Of a stretch of 64,000 nt of DNA, positions 22,040-31,328 are shown in pieces. How positions within the stretch are numbered: position 1 is the first letter of the stretch; each line of letters starts with the position of its first letter. Under the pieces are notes generated by a model. That model was not told where the DNA came from. It did no database searches and saw nothing but the letters and a program-made list of their open reading frames with translations. The position numbers and the translations under genes were made by a program. Source of the stretch: Amycolatopsis solani (GTDB lineage Bacteria > Actinomycetota > Actinomycetes > Mycobacteriales > Pseudonocardiaceae); assembly GCF_033441515.1 (NCBI RefSeq), contig NZ_JAWQJT010000001.1, positions 1,178,001 to 1,242,000 on the forward strand. Reading direction: 5' to 3'.

Positions 22040-23191
22040 CTATTCGGCCTTCGCCAGCTCGTGCGCCAGGACGTCGGCGAACGTGAACGTTCCCGTCGGC
22101 TGGTCGCCTTCGCCGAGCAAGTACAGGCGCTTGACGGCGATGAGGATGCCCTCGGCGACGATGTCGCGGAACGCCGGATCGGCGAGCTTGCGGCCGTCGT
22201 CCGGGTTCGTCAGGTAGCCGATCTCCACACGGACCGCCGGGCAGCGGGTGCGGGTGAAGATCTCCCAGGTCTTGTAGTGCGTGCGGCAGTCCAGCATGCC
22301 CGTGCGGGCCGCGACCTCGCGCTGGATGAAGCCGGCCAGCAGCTCACCCACCGTCGAGGTCGTGCCGTTGCCGGTGCCGAAGTGGAAGCTCGCGATGCCC
22401 TGGGCGCGCGGCGAGGGGTTGCCGTCGCTGTGCAGGGACAGGAACAGGTCCGCGCCCGCGTCGTTCGCGAAGCGGGCGCGCTCCAGCTCGGTGGGGCTGT
22501 GGTTCGGGCCGCGGGAGATCAGCGCCTCCATGCCCGTCGCCTTCATCCGGCCTTCGAGGCGCCGCGCGAGGTCCCACGCGATGTCGGCCTCACGCAGGCT
22601 GCCGGCGACCACGCCGAGGTCGTCGCCGCCGTGGCCCGGGTCGATCACGATGCGCTTGCCGCGCAGCCGCGGACCGGCCTGGCGGACCTGCTCCTGCTCG
22701 CGCAGGAACACGGGGCGGCCGCCCCGGGCGCGCGGCGAGGACAGGCGGTGCAGCTCGCGGATGGTCGCCGGGCCGCACATGCCGTCCGGCGTCAGGCGCA
22801 TGTCGCGCTGGAACGTCTTGAGCGCGCGCTCGGTCGCCGGGCCGAAGTAGCCGTCGGGGCGGCCGGCGTCGAAGCCCAGCTCGGTCAGCCGCTCCTGGAG
22901 CGTGAAGACGTCGTCGCCGTGGACCGGGGACGCGATCATGTAGGACAGCGGACGGCTGCCCAGGTGGTAGCTGGCGCCCTTGAGCGCCTGGAACGTCGCC
23001 GGACCCACGACGCCGTCGGTCATCAGCCCACGACGCTGCTGGAAGGCACGGACGGCGTGCTCGACGGCGCCGTCGAACGTGCCGTAGTCGTCGTCGGTAC
23101 CGGTGACCGGCGGGAGCAGGTCCATCCCGGCCAGGATGGACCTGATCTCGGCGACGTCCGGACCGGCGTCACCGCGGCGGAGTACCCGCAT
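22040..23191 (-). CDS. cwlM: CwlM-like amidase-fold peptidoglycan regulator
   Basis: 383 residues, no signal peptide. Two PG_binding_1 domains (about 5-75, AFQQRRGLMTDGVVGPATFQAL; about 90-150, LKTFQRDMRLTPDGMCGPATI) precede an Amidase_3 domain (about 175-360). Zinc and catalytic positions appear intact: DPGHGG, LREADIAWDLA, SLHSDGN and VRVEIGYLTN. In M. tuberculosis the essential CwlM is cytoplasmic; when phosphorylated on its C-terminal tail it activates MurA and otherwise binds MurJ. The tail here, PTGTFTFADVLAHE, keeps threonines. murJ lies 5 kb away in the same cluster. Confidence 0.93.
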   Translation of the reverse strand: MRVLRRGDAGPDVAEIRSILAGMDLLPPVTGTDDDYGTFDGAVEHAVRAFQQRRGLMTDGVVGPATFQALKGASYHLGSRPLSYMIASPVHGDDVFTLQERLTELGFDAGRPDGYFGPATERALKTFQRDMRLTPDGMCGPATIRELHRLSSPRARGGRPVFLREQEQVRQAGPRLRGKRIVIDPGHGGDDLGVVAGSLREADIAWDLARRLEGRMKATGMEALISRGPNHSPTELERARFANDAGADLFLSLHSDGNPSPRAQGIASFHFGTGNGTTSTVGELLAGFIQREVAARTGMLDCRTHYKTWEIFTRTRCPAVRVEIGYLTNPDDGRKLADPAFRDIVAEGILIAVKRLYLLGEGDQPTGTFTFADVLAHELAKAE

Positions 23192-23405
23192 GCACTCCTC
23201 GCTCTTCCTAGGGCACCGATTCGGGGGCTCGGTGCGTGGCAGAAAACCTTCGCTGGGACGAGCCCAGGTCCTCTATTGTGCCTTGCGAACTCTCGGTGAC
23301 AGCGCAGGCCCGGTAGGTCCGTCAAGAACCCGTTCGTGGCGAACCTCCAGTGGTCCTCGTCACGCTCGATCCACTCGGGCCGGGAAGATTCCCCCGAACG
23401 ACGAA

Positions 23406-23445
23406 GACCCGGGGCCCGCAGGAGGATTCCCGCAGGCCCCGGGTC
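23406..23445 (-). terminator. hairpin terminator after trxA
   Basis: GACCCGGGGCC (23406-23416) pairs perfectly with GGCCCCGGGTC (23435-23445). It lies 18 bp past the trxA stop. The rest of the trxA-cwlM gap (23192-23463) shows no gene and should hold the cwlM promoter. Confidence 0.78.
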
Positions 23446-23463
23446 CGCCGGGTGTGGCCGGGT

Positions 23464-23787
23464 TCAGAGAACGTCGGCGAGGTCCGACAGCAGCGCGGCC
23501 TTCGGCTTGGCGCCGACGATCTGCTTCACCGGCTTGCCGCCCTGGAACAGGATCAGCGTCGGGATGGACATCACCTGGTAGTCACGCGGCGTGTTCGGGT
23601 TCTCGTCGATGTCGATCTTGGCGATGGTCAGCTTCTCGCCGTTTTCCGCCGCGATCTCCTCGAGCACCGGGGCGACCATCTTGCACGGGCCGCACCAGGT
23701 GGCCCAGAAGTCGACGAGAACCGGCTTTTCGCTGGTCAGGACCTCGTCGACGAACGTCGCGTCGGTCACCTTCACGGTGTTGGTCAT
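23464..23787 (-). CDS. trxA: thioredoxin
   Basis: 107 residues with the active site [14 protein letters not shown] and the cis-proline loop [11 protein letters not shown] cytosolic protein disulfide reductant, reduced by the TrxB gene just upstream (36 bp). No extensions. The ATG has GGAGCAAGC upstream. Same order as trxB2-trxC in M. tuberculosis. Confidence 0.97.
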   Translation of the reverse strand: MTNTVKVTDATFVDEVLTSEKPVLVDFWATWCGPCKMVAPVLEEIAAENGEKLTIAKIDIDENPNTPRDYQVMSIPTLILFQGGKPVKQIVGAKPKAALLSDLADVL

Positions 23788-23823
23788 GCTTGCTCCTTCA
23801 TGGGGTGGGTGAACGCCGGAAAG

Positions 23824-24816
23824 TCAGTTGGTGCCCGCGCCGTAGCCGCCGCCGACGAGCTCGGGCGCTTCGTGCGCGTCCGGGTCGCCGTGCTCCGCGA
23901 GCCATCGTTCCGCGTCGATCGCCGCGCTGCACCCGGAGCCCGAGGCGGTGATCGCCTGCCGGTAGGTGCGGTCCACCAGGTCGCCGGCCGCGAAGACGCC
24001 GTCGACGTTGGTGTAGGAGGTGCGGCCCTGGGTGACGACGTAACCGTCCTCGTCCAGCTCGACCTGCCCCTTCACCAGCTGGCTGCGGGGGTCGTGGCCG
24101 ATCGCGACGAAGAAGCCGGAGACGTCCAGCGTCGACTCGCTGCCGTCCTTGGTGTCCTTCAGCTGCAGGCCCTCGACCTTGCCGTCCCCGAGCACCCCGG
24201 TGATCTGCGAGTTCAGCTTCCACTTGATCTTCTCGTTCGCGCGGGCGCGCTCGAGCATGATCTTGGACGCGCGGAACTCGTCGCGCCGGTGGACGACCGT
24301 GACGGACTTCGCGAACTTCGTCAGGAAGGTCGCCTCCTCCATCGCCGAGTCGCCACCGCCGGCGACCACGATGTCGTGGTCGCGGAAGAAGAAGCCGTCA
24401 CAGGTCGCACAGGCCGACACACCGCGGCCGAGCAGCTCCTGCTCGCCCGGCACGTTCAGGTACCGCGCCGCGGCACCCATGGCGAGGATGACCGCGCGGG
24501 CGGCGTAGCGCTTGCCGTTCGCGACGACGTACTTGACGTCCCCGGTCAGCTCCAGCGACTCGACGTCCTCCGCGCGCAGCTCGGCGCCGAAGCGCTCGGC
24601 CTGCTTGCGCATCTCCTCCATCAGGTCCGGACCCATGATCCCGTCGCGGAACCCGGGGAAGTTCTCGACCTCGGTCGTCGTCATCAGCGCGCCGCCGAAC
24701 TGCGTGCCCTCGAACACCAGCGGTTCCAGCTGAGCCCGTGCCGCATAAACGGCAGCGGTGTATCCGGCAGGACCCGACCCGACGATGATCAGGTTCCTGA
24801 TTTCCTCGGCAGCCAC
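23824..24816 (-). CDS. trxB: thioredoxin reductase
   Basis: 330 residues. FAD motif [19 protein letters not shown] at the N-terminus; redox pair CATC in [18 protein letters not shown] motif [12 protein letters not shown]; second FAD motif [17 protein letters not shown]. It passes electrons from NADPH to thioredoxin. Low-molecular-weight type. It follows the sigma/anti-sigma pair by 79 bp and may be partly under that sigma factor, as proposed for the mycobacterial sigM cluster. Confidence 0.97.
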   Translation of the reverse strand: MAAEEIRNLIIVGSGPAGYTAAVYAARAQLEPLVFEGTQFGGALMTTTEVENFPGFRDGIMGPDLMEEMRKQAERFGAELRAEDVESLELTGDVKYVVANGKRYAARAVILAMGAAARYLNVPGEQELLGRGVSACATCDGFFFRDHDIVVAGGGDSAMEEATFLTKFAKSVTVVHRRDEFRASKIMLERARANEKIKWKLNSQITGVLGDGKVEGLQLKDTKDGSESTLDVSGFFVAIGHDPRSQLVKGQVELDEDGYVVTQGRTSYTNVDGVFAAGDLVDRTYRQAITASGSGCSAAIDAERWLAEHGDPDAHEAPELVGGGYGAGTN

Positions 24817-24895
24817 CCGTGACCTCCGCTCGTAGTGACCCGTGTACCAGGCTCAACACGATGGTAGGTGGCCATGTTCCCAGCCGTGACAGCCG

Positions 24896-25684
24896 CTACT
24901 TCTCCCCAACGACCTTGTCGAACAACACAGCCGGATTCCCGGGCCCGCAGTCGGCGCCGAAGGCCACCAGGCGGAACTGGGCGAGCTTGCCGGTGGTCAG
25001 GATGATCATCACCCCGGCCTTGCCGCCGACGTTCACCGGGCGGATGCCCTCCGGGCGCACCTCGGGGTCGAGGCCGGCGGCCGCGACGCACGCGTCCAGC
25101 CTGCCCTCGTTCTGCAGCGGGCCGAAGTCGCGGACGCCGATCGCCTTGCCGACCAGGGCCTGCGCCCCGGCGCCGTCGTTGCCCACCGACGGGCCGGAAG
25201 GGGCCGGCGCGGCGACGTTCGGGGTGCCGTCCTGCTGGGACGTGTTCGGGATGGCGACCGTCACGGCGACGACCGCCGCCGCGGCCGCGGTCAGTACGCC
25301 CGCGGCCCAGCCGAGCCGCTTGTTCCGCCGCCGCCGGGCCGCCGCGAGGTCCACCACCTGGGCGTCCTGCGGTGCCGCAGCTGCCTGGGGAGCCCGGGTC
25401 GAGCCGGGAAAGCGGGCGGCTGCTTCGGCGGCCAGCGCCGCGTCCAGCCGGGCCGCGAACTCCGCGGGCATCGGCGGGGCGGGCGCGTCCGCGAGCGAGG
25501 CCAGGTCGGCCTGGGTGGCGTCGAGGGCCTCCAGGATCGCCTGGGCTTCCGGATCGGCGTGGACCAGTGGCCACAGTTCGGCCGCCTGAGCGTCGTCCAG
25601 TACCCCGGCGTGGAGGTCGGCGAGCACGTCGACAGACCAGGGCGGACCGACGGTCCCCCCGATCCCCCGGCTTTCGTCCGTCAT
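24896..25684 (-). CDS. putative membrane anti-sigma factor for the adjacent ECF sigma
   Basis: 262 residues. A cytoplasmic N-terminal part (WSVDVLADLHAGVLDDAQAAELWPLVHADPEA) resembles the anti-sigma domain but without a zinc HxxxCxxC motif. One TM helix lies near LGWAAGVLTAAAAAVVAVTVA (about 123-143), followed by an extracytoplasmic domain with two Cys that could pair. Its ATG overlaps the sigma gene stop by 4 nt. It corresponds to Rv3912/RsmA in the mycobacterial cluster; it should hold the sigma factor inactive at the membrane. Confidence 0.85.
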   Translation of the reverse strand: MTDESRGIGGTVGPPWSVDVLADLHAGVLDDAQAAELWPLVHADPEAQAILEALDATQADLASLADAPAPPMPAEFAARLDAALAAEAAARFPGSTRAPQAAAAPQDAQVVDLAAARRRRNKRLGWAAGVLTAAAAAVVAVTVAIPNTSQQDGTPNVAAPAPSGPSVGNDGAGAQALVGKAIGVRDFGPLQNEGRLDACVAAAGLDPEVRPEGIRPVNVGGKAGVMIILTTGKLAQFRLVAFGADCGPGNPAVLFDKVVGEK

Positions 25685-26304
25685 CGTCCCTCCCCGCTAC
25701 CCGGCTGACGCCCGGCCCGTTTGCTTTCGTGAGTTGGGACGTTCGCAATCGCATCGGGGTTCCGCAGGTGCCCGAGAACCTTCGCGAGTTTTCCGCGGCC
25801 CCGCGCGCACCGGCTCTTCACGGTGCCTTCGGCGATGCCCAGCAGCTTCGCCGTCTCGGCGACGGAGTAGCCCTCGACGTCGACGAGCACGATCGGCGCG
25901 CGCTGCTCCTCGGGCAGCTGCTCCAAGGCCTCGCGCACGAGCAGGCTGGTCTCCCGCTCGGCCATCGAGTCGCGCGGCGACGCCGGCTCGTTGAAGCCGG
26001 TCTCCGGCAGCGGCACGGTCGGCCGGGCCTGGCGGCGGCGGATCCGGTCGAGGCAGGCGTTCACCACGATCCGGTGCAGCCACGTCGTGACCTGCGACTC
26101 CGCGCGGAACTTGTCGGCGGCCCGGAACGCCGAGATGAACGCGTCCTGCAACGCGTCGGCGGCCTCTTCGGGATCGCGGACCGTGCGCAGGGCGACCGCC
26201 CACATGCGGTCGCGATGTCGCTGGACGAGTTCGCTGAACGCATGGGGGTCCCCCGCGGCGTGAGCCGCTATCAGATCCGCATCCGTGGGAGCTGCAGCTG
26301 TCAC
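25681..26304 (-). CDS. sigM: ECF RNA polymerase sigma factor SigM
   Basis: 207 residues. Region 2: AFSELVQRHRDRMWAVALRTVRDPEEAADALQDAFISAFRAADKF with the RpoD-box-like DALQDAF; FRAESQVTTWLHRIVVNACLD is the ECF signature. Region 4: LEQLPEEQRAPIVLVDVEGYSVAETAKLLGIAEGTVKSRCARGR. Gene order sigM-antisigma-trxB-trxA-cwlM matches the mycobacterial SigM locus, hence the name. The last 30 residues are a basic tail. Confidence 0.93.
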   Translation of the reverse strand: MTAAAPTDADLIAAHAAGDPHAFSELVQRHRDRMWAVALRTVRDPEEAADALQDAFISAFRAADKFRAESQVTTWLHRIVVNACLDRIRRRQARPTVPLPETGFNEPASPRDSMAERETSLLVREALEQLPEEQRAPIVLVDVEGYSVAETAKLLGIAEGTVKSRCARGRGKLAKVLGHLRNPDAIANVPTHESKRAGRQPGSGEGR

Positions 26305-26335
26305 CCGGCAGAGCCTACTGACCCTGTCGGGTGCG

Positions 26336-27934
26336 TCACCCCGCAGGCAGGAAGGTCAGGTCCGCGATTTCGGTCTGGAACTCGTCCTCGGCGCCACCCA
26401 GCTGGGTGATCCAGACGATGAAGTACTCACCCTGGGTCGGCTGAGCCAGCGCGATCGTGGTGTCGCCGTCCTTCAAGTCGCCGTTGCCGACCACCTTCGT
26501 GTCGGCCAGATCGGGGTTCTTTTCGGTCGCCGAGCGGATCTCGACCTTGGTGCCCGCGGTGCCGCCGGACACCTGCACCTGGCTGAGGTTGATCGGGTCC
26601 TTGAAGGTGACGACCAGCCCGACCCCCGGCTTCACGGCCGGGAACTGCTGCTTGTACTGCTCGGTCCGCCACTGCGTCTCGGGCTTGCCGTCGATCGCGT
26701 ACTTCGCCCGCGCGGTGTTGTCGCCCTTGCCCTCGGGGTTGTAGACGGCCACGGCCTGCGGCTTCACCGCCGCACCGACGGTGGGCGACGGCGGCGGGGC
26801 CGGCTGCTGGCTGGAGGCGGGCGGCTGCCCGGCGGACTGGCTCGACGCCGGCGGCGCGGCGACGTTGATCGACGGCCCGCTCGCCTTCGAGTCGCCCTGG
26901 AAGACGTTGATCAGCATCAGGCCGCCCCAGGCGAGGATGACGACCGTCGCGACCACCAGCACGGTGACGCCGAGCGCGAGCTTGCGCCGCCGGGCGACGT
27001 CCTTGACCGGCTTCTTCGTCGTCCAGACCGTGCCTTCGCCGTCGGCCGGGTCCCCGCCGACGGCCTTGATCAGCTGGGTGCGCTCTTCCTCTTCGGCCAC
27101 CTGGTCGAGCATCCGGAGGATGGCCGCGCTGGTGCGGATGCCGCCGTTGCCGCCGTCCTCGATCGTGCGGACGGCCAGCGACGACAGTTCGGCCGGGACC
27201 GTCGGCACCAGCTGGCGCGGCGGGACGATCCGGCCCTGCGGCGTCTGCGGGGCCGGCGGGATCGCGGGCGGGCCGCCGGGCAGCGCCCAGCGGCCGGTCA
27301 GCAGCAGGTAGAGGACCGCGCCGAGCGCCTTGACGTCGTCGCGGAGGGTGGCTTCCGGCAACGGGCCGGGGAACGCGAGCTTCAGCGCGCCGTTCGGCGT
27401 CAGGCGGAGGCGCTGCGGGTGGTCGAGCCCGAGGACGAGCCCGTTCTGGTGCGCCTGCTCGACGGCTTCGGCCAGCGCCTGCACCATCCGCGCGGCCGCG
27501 GCGGGGGCCACCGGCCGCTGCGCGACGAGGTCGACCAGGTCGCTGCCCTTCGTCCACTCCGCGACGACGACGCCGAGCAGGCCTTCGCTCGAGGTGATGC
27601 CGCTGCCGAGGGCGAGCACGTCCAGCACGCGGGCGACGCCGCCGTGGCCGAACTTGGACGCGTGCGTGGCGCGCTCGAGGGTGCGCCGGGCCAGCCGGGC
27701 GGCTTCCGGATCGGCCGGGTCACCGACCAGCAGGGTCAGCGCGACGTCCCGCTTCAGCTGCCCGTCGCGGGCACGCCAAAGGTGGGCGTCGCCCCGCTCG
27801 TCCACGCCGAACTGCGCGAGGAGGCGATAGCGGCCGTCGCCGACCACACGCCCCGGGGCCAGCGATCCGACCTGGGCCTTGCCCACGTGGTTCGCACCCC
27901 CCGCCTGTTCGCTCCGCCTCGTGTCCACCCGCAC
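26336..27934 (-). CDS. membrane pseudokinase with extracytoplasmic discoidin-like domain
   Basis: 532 residues. Residues 25 to about 290 have the Ser/Thr kinase fold, but the VAIK lysine is replaced (DVALTLL), the HRD region reads AHQNGLVLGLDHPQRLRL and DFG reads AFPG, so it should not transfer phosphate. A TM helix lies at about 320-345 (LALGVTVLVVATVVILAWGGL), then a Pro/Ser linker and a C-terminal ligand-binding domain (KYAIDGKPETQWRTEQY, F5/8-type-C-like). In M. tuberculosis this whole module is fused to MviN/MurJ (Rv3910); here it is a separate gene directly after murJ. GTG at 27928 is an alternative start. Confidence 0.88.
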   Translation of the reverse strand: MRVDTRRSEQAGGANHVGKAQVGSLAPGRVVGDGRYRLLAQFGVDERGDAHLWRARDGQLKRDVALTLLVGDPADPEAARLARRTLERATHASKFGHGGVARVLDVLALGSGITSSEGLLGVVVAEWTKGSDLVDLVAQRPVAPAAAARMVQALAEAVEQAHQNGLVLGLDHPQRLRLTPNGALKLAFPGPLPEATLRDDVKALGAVLYLLLTGRWALPGGPPAIPPAPQTPQGRIVPPRQLVPTVPAELSSLAVRTIEDGGNGGIRTSAAILRMLDQVAEEEERTQLIKAVGGDPADGEGTVWTTKKPVKDVARRRKLALGVTVLVVATVVILAWGGLMLINVFQGDSKASGPSINVAAPPASSQSAGQPPASSQQPAPPPSPTVGAAVKPQAVAVYNPEGKGDNTARAKYAIDGKPETQWRTEQYKQQFPAVKPGVGLVVTFKDPINLSQVQVSGGTAGTKVEIRSATEKNPDLADTKVVGNGDLKDGDTTIALAQPTQGEYFIVWITQLGGAEDEFQTEIADLTFLPAG

Positions 27935-28009
27935 TCTCTCCCGCTAGCTCCCCGCACCGAGGGTACCCAGAATACGACGCGGGAGTCGTCGCCATCCGTA
28001 CCGGAATCG

Positions 28010-31000
28010 TTACCCGCGCTTGATCAACCGGGTGAACCTCGAAGTGGCCGGCCTCAGCTCTTCCACCTTCAGCGCCATGAGCACGCCGAACGAGACCACG
28101 ATGCCCACCACGCTCTGCAGCAGGAGTTTGACCCAGGCCCCGAAAGTCGGCCCGAACGAGTCCGGCACCAGCTTGCCCGCGACCCACGCCGCGGCGACGC
28201 CGAGGACGCTCGCCACCACCGTGAAGAGGATCACGCCGATCACCCGCTTGCTCCGCAGGTTGCCCAGCGTCACCCAGAGCCACACCTGGCCGAGGATCGC
28301 GCCGACCACGAACGTCAGCGCGTTGACCATCATGACGCCGAGCACGACGTTGTCCGGCGACAGCAGCACCGGGCAGAGGTACAGCAATGGCACCTTCACC
28401 AGCGTCATCACGATCATGATCAGCGTCGGCGTGCGGGCGTCCTTCATCGCGTAGAAGACGCGCATCTGGAGCATCACCAGCGCGTACGGCAGCAGCGCGA
28501 ACGCCGAGATCGCGAGCGCGTCACCGAGCCGCTCGGCGGTCTCGACCGTGCCCTTGCCGAACGTGAACAGCGCGATGCCGATCGAGCCGCCGACCACGGT
28601 CATCACCGCGGAGATCGGGACGAGCATCACCGTCGAGATCCGCGACGCGTACGAGAGGTCGCCGATCAGCTTCTTGTGGTCGCCGTCGGCGGCCGCGCGG
28701 CTCATCCGCGGCATGATCGCCGTCAGCAGCGAGACGCCGATGACGCCGTACGGCAGCTGGAAGAGCAGCCAGGCGTTGCTGTAGGCCGTGACACCACCGG
28801 GCGAGCCGCTGGTCAGCACGCGGGTGTTGATCGTGTAGCCGATCTGGCTGACCGCGACGTAGCCGAGGATCCAGAGGGCGAGGCCGCCGAACTCCTTCAT
28901 CTGCTTGTCGATGCCCCAGCGCCACTTGAACCGGAAGCCGGACCGCAGCAGCGGCGGCACCAGCAGCACTGCTTGGGCGACGATGCCGCCGGTCACACCG
29001 ATGCCCAGCGTCAGCACCTTCGGATCGGTGATCGACACCTGTTCGGTGTTGATGTCGCCGGGCATGATCCAGACGACCAGGATCGTGAAGATGACGACCA
29101 GGTTGTTGATCACCGGTGCCCACGCGGTGGGGCCGAAGATCTGCTTGGCGTTCAGCACCGCCGAGAGCAGCGCGAACACGCCGTAGAAGAAGATCTCGGG
29201 CAGCAGCAGGTAGGCGAACGCCGTGGTCAGGTCGGCGCTGGCCTTGCCGGAGTCGTCGACGTAGAGGCTGGTGAACGCCGGCGCCGCGATCACCGCGACG
29301 ACCGTGCCGACCAGCAGCAGCGTGAACGCCACGGTGATCAGCCGCTGGGTGTAGGCCGCGCCGCCGTCGGGCTCGTCCTGCGAGCGCACCAGCAGCGGCA
29401 CCACCACGCTGGCGAGCACGCCACCCATCAGCAGCTCGAAGATGATGTTCGGCATCGTGTTCGCGACGTTGAACGAGTCGTTCGCGATGCCCTGGCCGAT
29501 CGCGCCGACCAGCAGCAGCTTCCACAGGAAGCCGGTGATCCGGCTGATCAGCGACGCGATCGCCATCCGCCCCGACGCCTTCGCCAGCGACGGCGCCTTG
29601 GCGGGAGCCTCCGGCGCTTCCCCGTCCGGCCGGGGCTTGACCAGCGGCCCCTTGAGCGCCGGCATGACCTGGGTGGCCAGCGCGTCGTACGGCCGCATGA
29701 CGTCGGGGTCGGCGACCGGCCAGCGCGAGTTCATCGGGACGCCGGCGGTGCGCGGGATGAACCGCGTGGCCTCCGGGTCCGGCGGACGCTGAGCCTCCTC
29801 CTGCCACGGCCGTACCGGCGCCGGCCGCCGGGCACCACGACCGCGAGGCGGCACGGGCGTGCCCGGCGGCGGGGTGCCGGGGGCCGGGATCCCGGGCGGC
29901 GGAGTCGACGGCGGGCTGGGCTGCGGGAGCCGGCTTTGCTGCGGACCGGGGCCGCCCTGGGGCGGCGCGGGCGACGGGGGGCCGCCGGCTTGGGAGATGA
30001 CCGGCTGGGCACCACTCAGCGGCTGGCCCGGCAGGGGGACGCCGCTCGGCTGCGGGCCGCCTTGGTGGTGGCCGCCTGGTTGAGGGCTGCCCGCTTGGGG
30101 GCCGCCCGCTTGGGGGCCGCCCGGTTGGGGGCCGCCCGGATGGGCGCCGCCTTGCGGCGGGCCGCCTGGCTGGGGTGACGCCGGTGGGGCGCCGCCCGGC
30201 GGGGGGCTGCCCGGCTGCGCGATGACGGGCTGGGCGCCGCTCAGGGGCTGGCCCGGCAGCGGCACGCCGTTCGGCTGCGGTCCGCCCGGCGGCAGGCCAC
30301 CCGGCTGAGCGCCGCCCGGCGACTGGCCGGGGGGCGGTCCACCGGGCTGCGGCGGAAGCGGCGGCACAGGCTGGACCCGAGTCGGAGCGGGCCCAGCGGC
30401 GCCCCGCGGCGGCTGCCCCCCGCGCGGCGGGGGTTGCGGAGGGGGCGGGACGCGGCGGGGCCGGTCCTCGCGAAGAGCGCGGTCGCCCTGCGGAGCCCGC
30501 TCGTCGCGGGGGCCGCGCGGACCTCGGTCACCGTGTGGTGCTCGGTCGTCGCGAAAGGCGCGGTCGCCTCGGTCGTCAGCGGGCCGGTCCTCGCGCAAGC
30601 GGTCGCCCCGAGCCGGTCGGTCGCCTTGGAGACCCCGGTCGTCGGCCGGCCAGTCCTCGCGCTGACGGTCGCGAGCCGGTCGGTCGCTGTGCGGGCCTCG
30701 GTCGTCGACGGGCCAGTCTTCGCGTGGGCGGTCGCCTCGGGCCGGTCGGTCGCTGTGCGGGCCTCGGTCGTCCGCGGGCCAGTCTTCGCGCGGGCGGTCG
30801 CCCCGGGGACCCCGGTCGTCCGTAGGGCGGTCCTCGCGTGGTCGAGCGGGCCGGTCACCGCGCGGGGCGCGTTCCTCCGGGGGCCAGTCGTCGCGGGGGC
30901 GATCGTCCTGCGGGCGGCGGCGGGGCGGGACGTCTTCCCGCCCCGGCCGGGCGGCGCGCCGGGGGCGGTCGTCCGCCGGCACCCGGTCGCCACGGGGTGG

Positions 31001-31276
31001 CTCGCGGCGGGGCTGGCCGTCGCGGGCTGGGGCGTCGTCCGGGGCCGGCATCTGGCGGGTGTGGCCGTTGCGGGGCGGCTGCCTGCGGCCGCGCTCCTGG
31101 GGTGGCGGAGGCGGCTGCTGGCGGCGGACCGGCGGGGGCCCGTCACCCCGTTGCGGGGGCGGACCGGCTTCGCGCCGAGGACGACTCGCACGCTCGGGTG
31201 GTAAGCCCGGCTCTCTCTCCAACGCGTGCCCAATCCTCGGTGCTCTACTCCGGTGCCGCGGCCGGGTGCCGCGCAC
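28010..31276 (-). CDS. murJ: lipid II flippase MurJ (MviN) with a long disordered N-terminus
   Basis: 1088 residues. Residues from about 565 form the MurJ core with some 14 TM helices: SGRMAIASLISRITGFLWK, NTMPNIIFELLMGG, VVVPLL, and further helices to the C-terminus. MurJ flips lipid II across the membrane. The first 560 residues are cytoplasmic low complexity: Arg/Asp/Pro repeats (DRPREDWPADDRGPHSDRP-like) then Pro/Gly/Gln repeats. Such length is far beyond the usual MurJ. GTG 31276 is the first start in frame; its ribosome binding site is weak, and a later start within the repeats is possible. The pseudokinase follows after 75 bp. Confidence 0.92.
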   Translation of the reverse strand: MRGTRPRHRSRAPRIGHALEREPGLPPERASRPRREAGPPPQRGDGPPPVRRQQPPPPPQERGRRQPPRNGHTRQMPAPDDAPARDGQPRREPPRGDRVPADDRPRRAARPGREDVPPRRRPQDDRPRDDWPPEERAPRGDRPARPREDRPTDDRGPRGDRPREDWPADDRGPHSDRPARGDRPREDWPVDDRGPHSDRPARDRQREDWPADDRGLQGDRPARGDRLREDRPADDRGDRAFRDDRAPHGDRGPRGPRDERAPQGDRALREDRPRRVPPPPQPPPRGGQPPRGAAGPAPTRVQPVPPLPPQPGGPPPGQSPGGAQPGGLPPGGPQPNGVPLPGQPLSGAQPVIAQPGSPPPGGAPPASPQPGGPPQGGAHPGGPQPGGPQAGGPQAGSPQPGGHHQGGPQPSGVPLPGQPLSGAQPVISQAGGPPSPAPPQGGPGPQQSRLPQPSPPSTPPPGIPAPGTPPPGTPVPPRGRGARRPAPVRPWQEEAQRPPDPEATRFIPRTAGVPMNSRWPVADPDVMRPYDALATQVMPALKGPLVKPRPDGEAPEAPAKAPSLAKASGRMAIASLISRITGFLWKLLLVGAIGQGIANDSFNVANTMPNIIFELLMGGVLASVVVPLLVRSQDEPDGGAAYTQRLITVAFTLLLVGTVVAVIAAPAFTSLYVDDSGKASADLTTAFAYLLLPEIFFYGVFALLSAVLNAKQIFGPTAWAPVINNLVVIFTILVVWIMPGDINTEQVSITDPKVLTLGIGVTGGIVAQAVLLVPPLLRSGFRFKWRWGIDKQMKEFGGLALWILGYVAVSQIGYTINTRVLTSGSPGGVTAYSNAWLLFQLPYGVIGVSLLTAIMPRMSRAAADGDHKKLIGDLSYASRISTVMLVPISAVMTVVGGSIGIALFTFGKGTVETAERLGDALAISAFALLPYALVMLQMRVFYAMKDARTPTLIMIVMTLVKVPLLYLCPVLLSPDNVVLGVMMVNALTFVVGAILGQVWLWVTLGNLRSKRVIGVILFTVVASVLGVAAAWVAGKLVPDSFGPTFGAWVKLLLQSVVGIVVSFGVLMALKVEELRPATSRFTRLIKRG
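29700..30890 (-). repeat. low-complexity repeat tract in murJ
   Basis: Two repeat types: from about 30890 to 30470 imperfect units of about 20 residues based on GDRPREDWPADDRGPHSDRPAR; from about 30470 to 29700 Gly/Pro/Gln units such as GGPQPGG and the twice repeated GVPLPGQPLSGAQPVI. The DNA repeats are likely recombination-prone. Confidence 0.85.
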
Positions 31277-31328
31277 GTGCGGACCAAGGGTAATCGGGAA
31301 CCGCCCGGAACACTCGAAGGCCGAGGGA

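Noticed and set aside
26285..30178. 1297-residue plus-strand open frame
   Set aside because: Antisense to the pseudokinase and murJ genes; repeats in it mirror the murJ repeats and no start signal or homology is seen.
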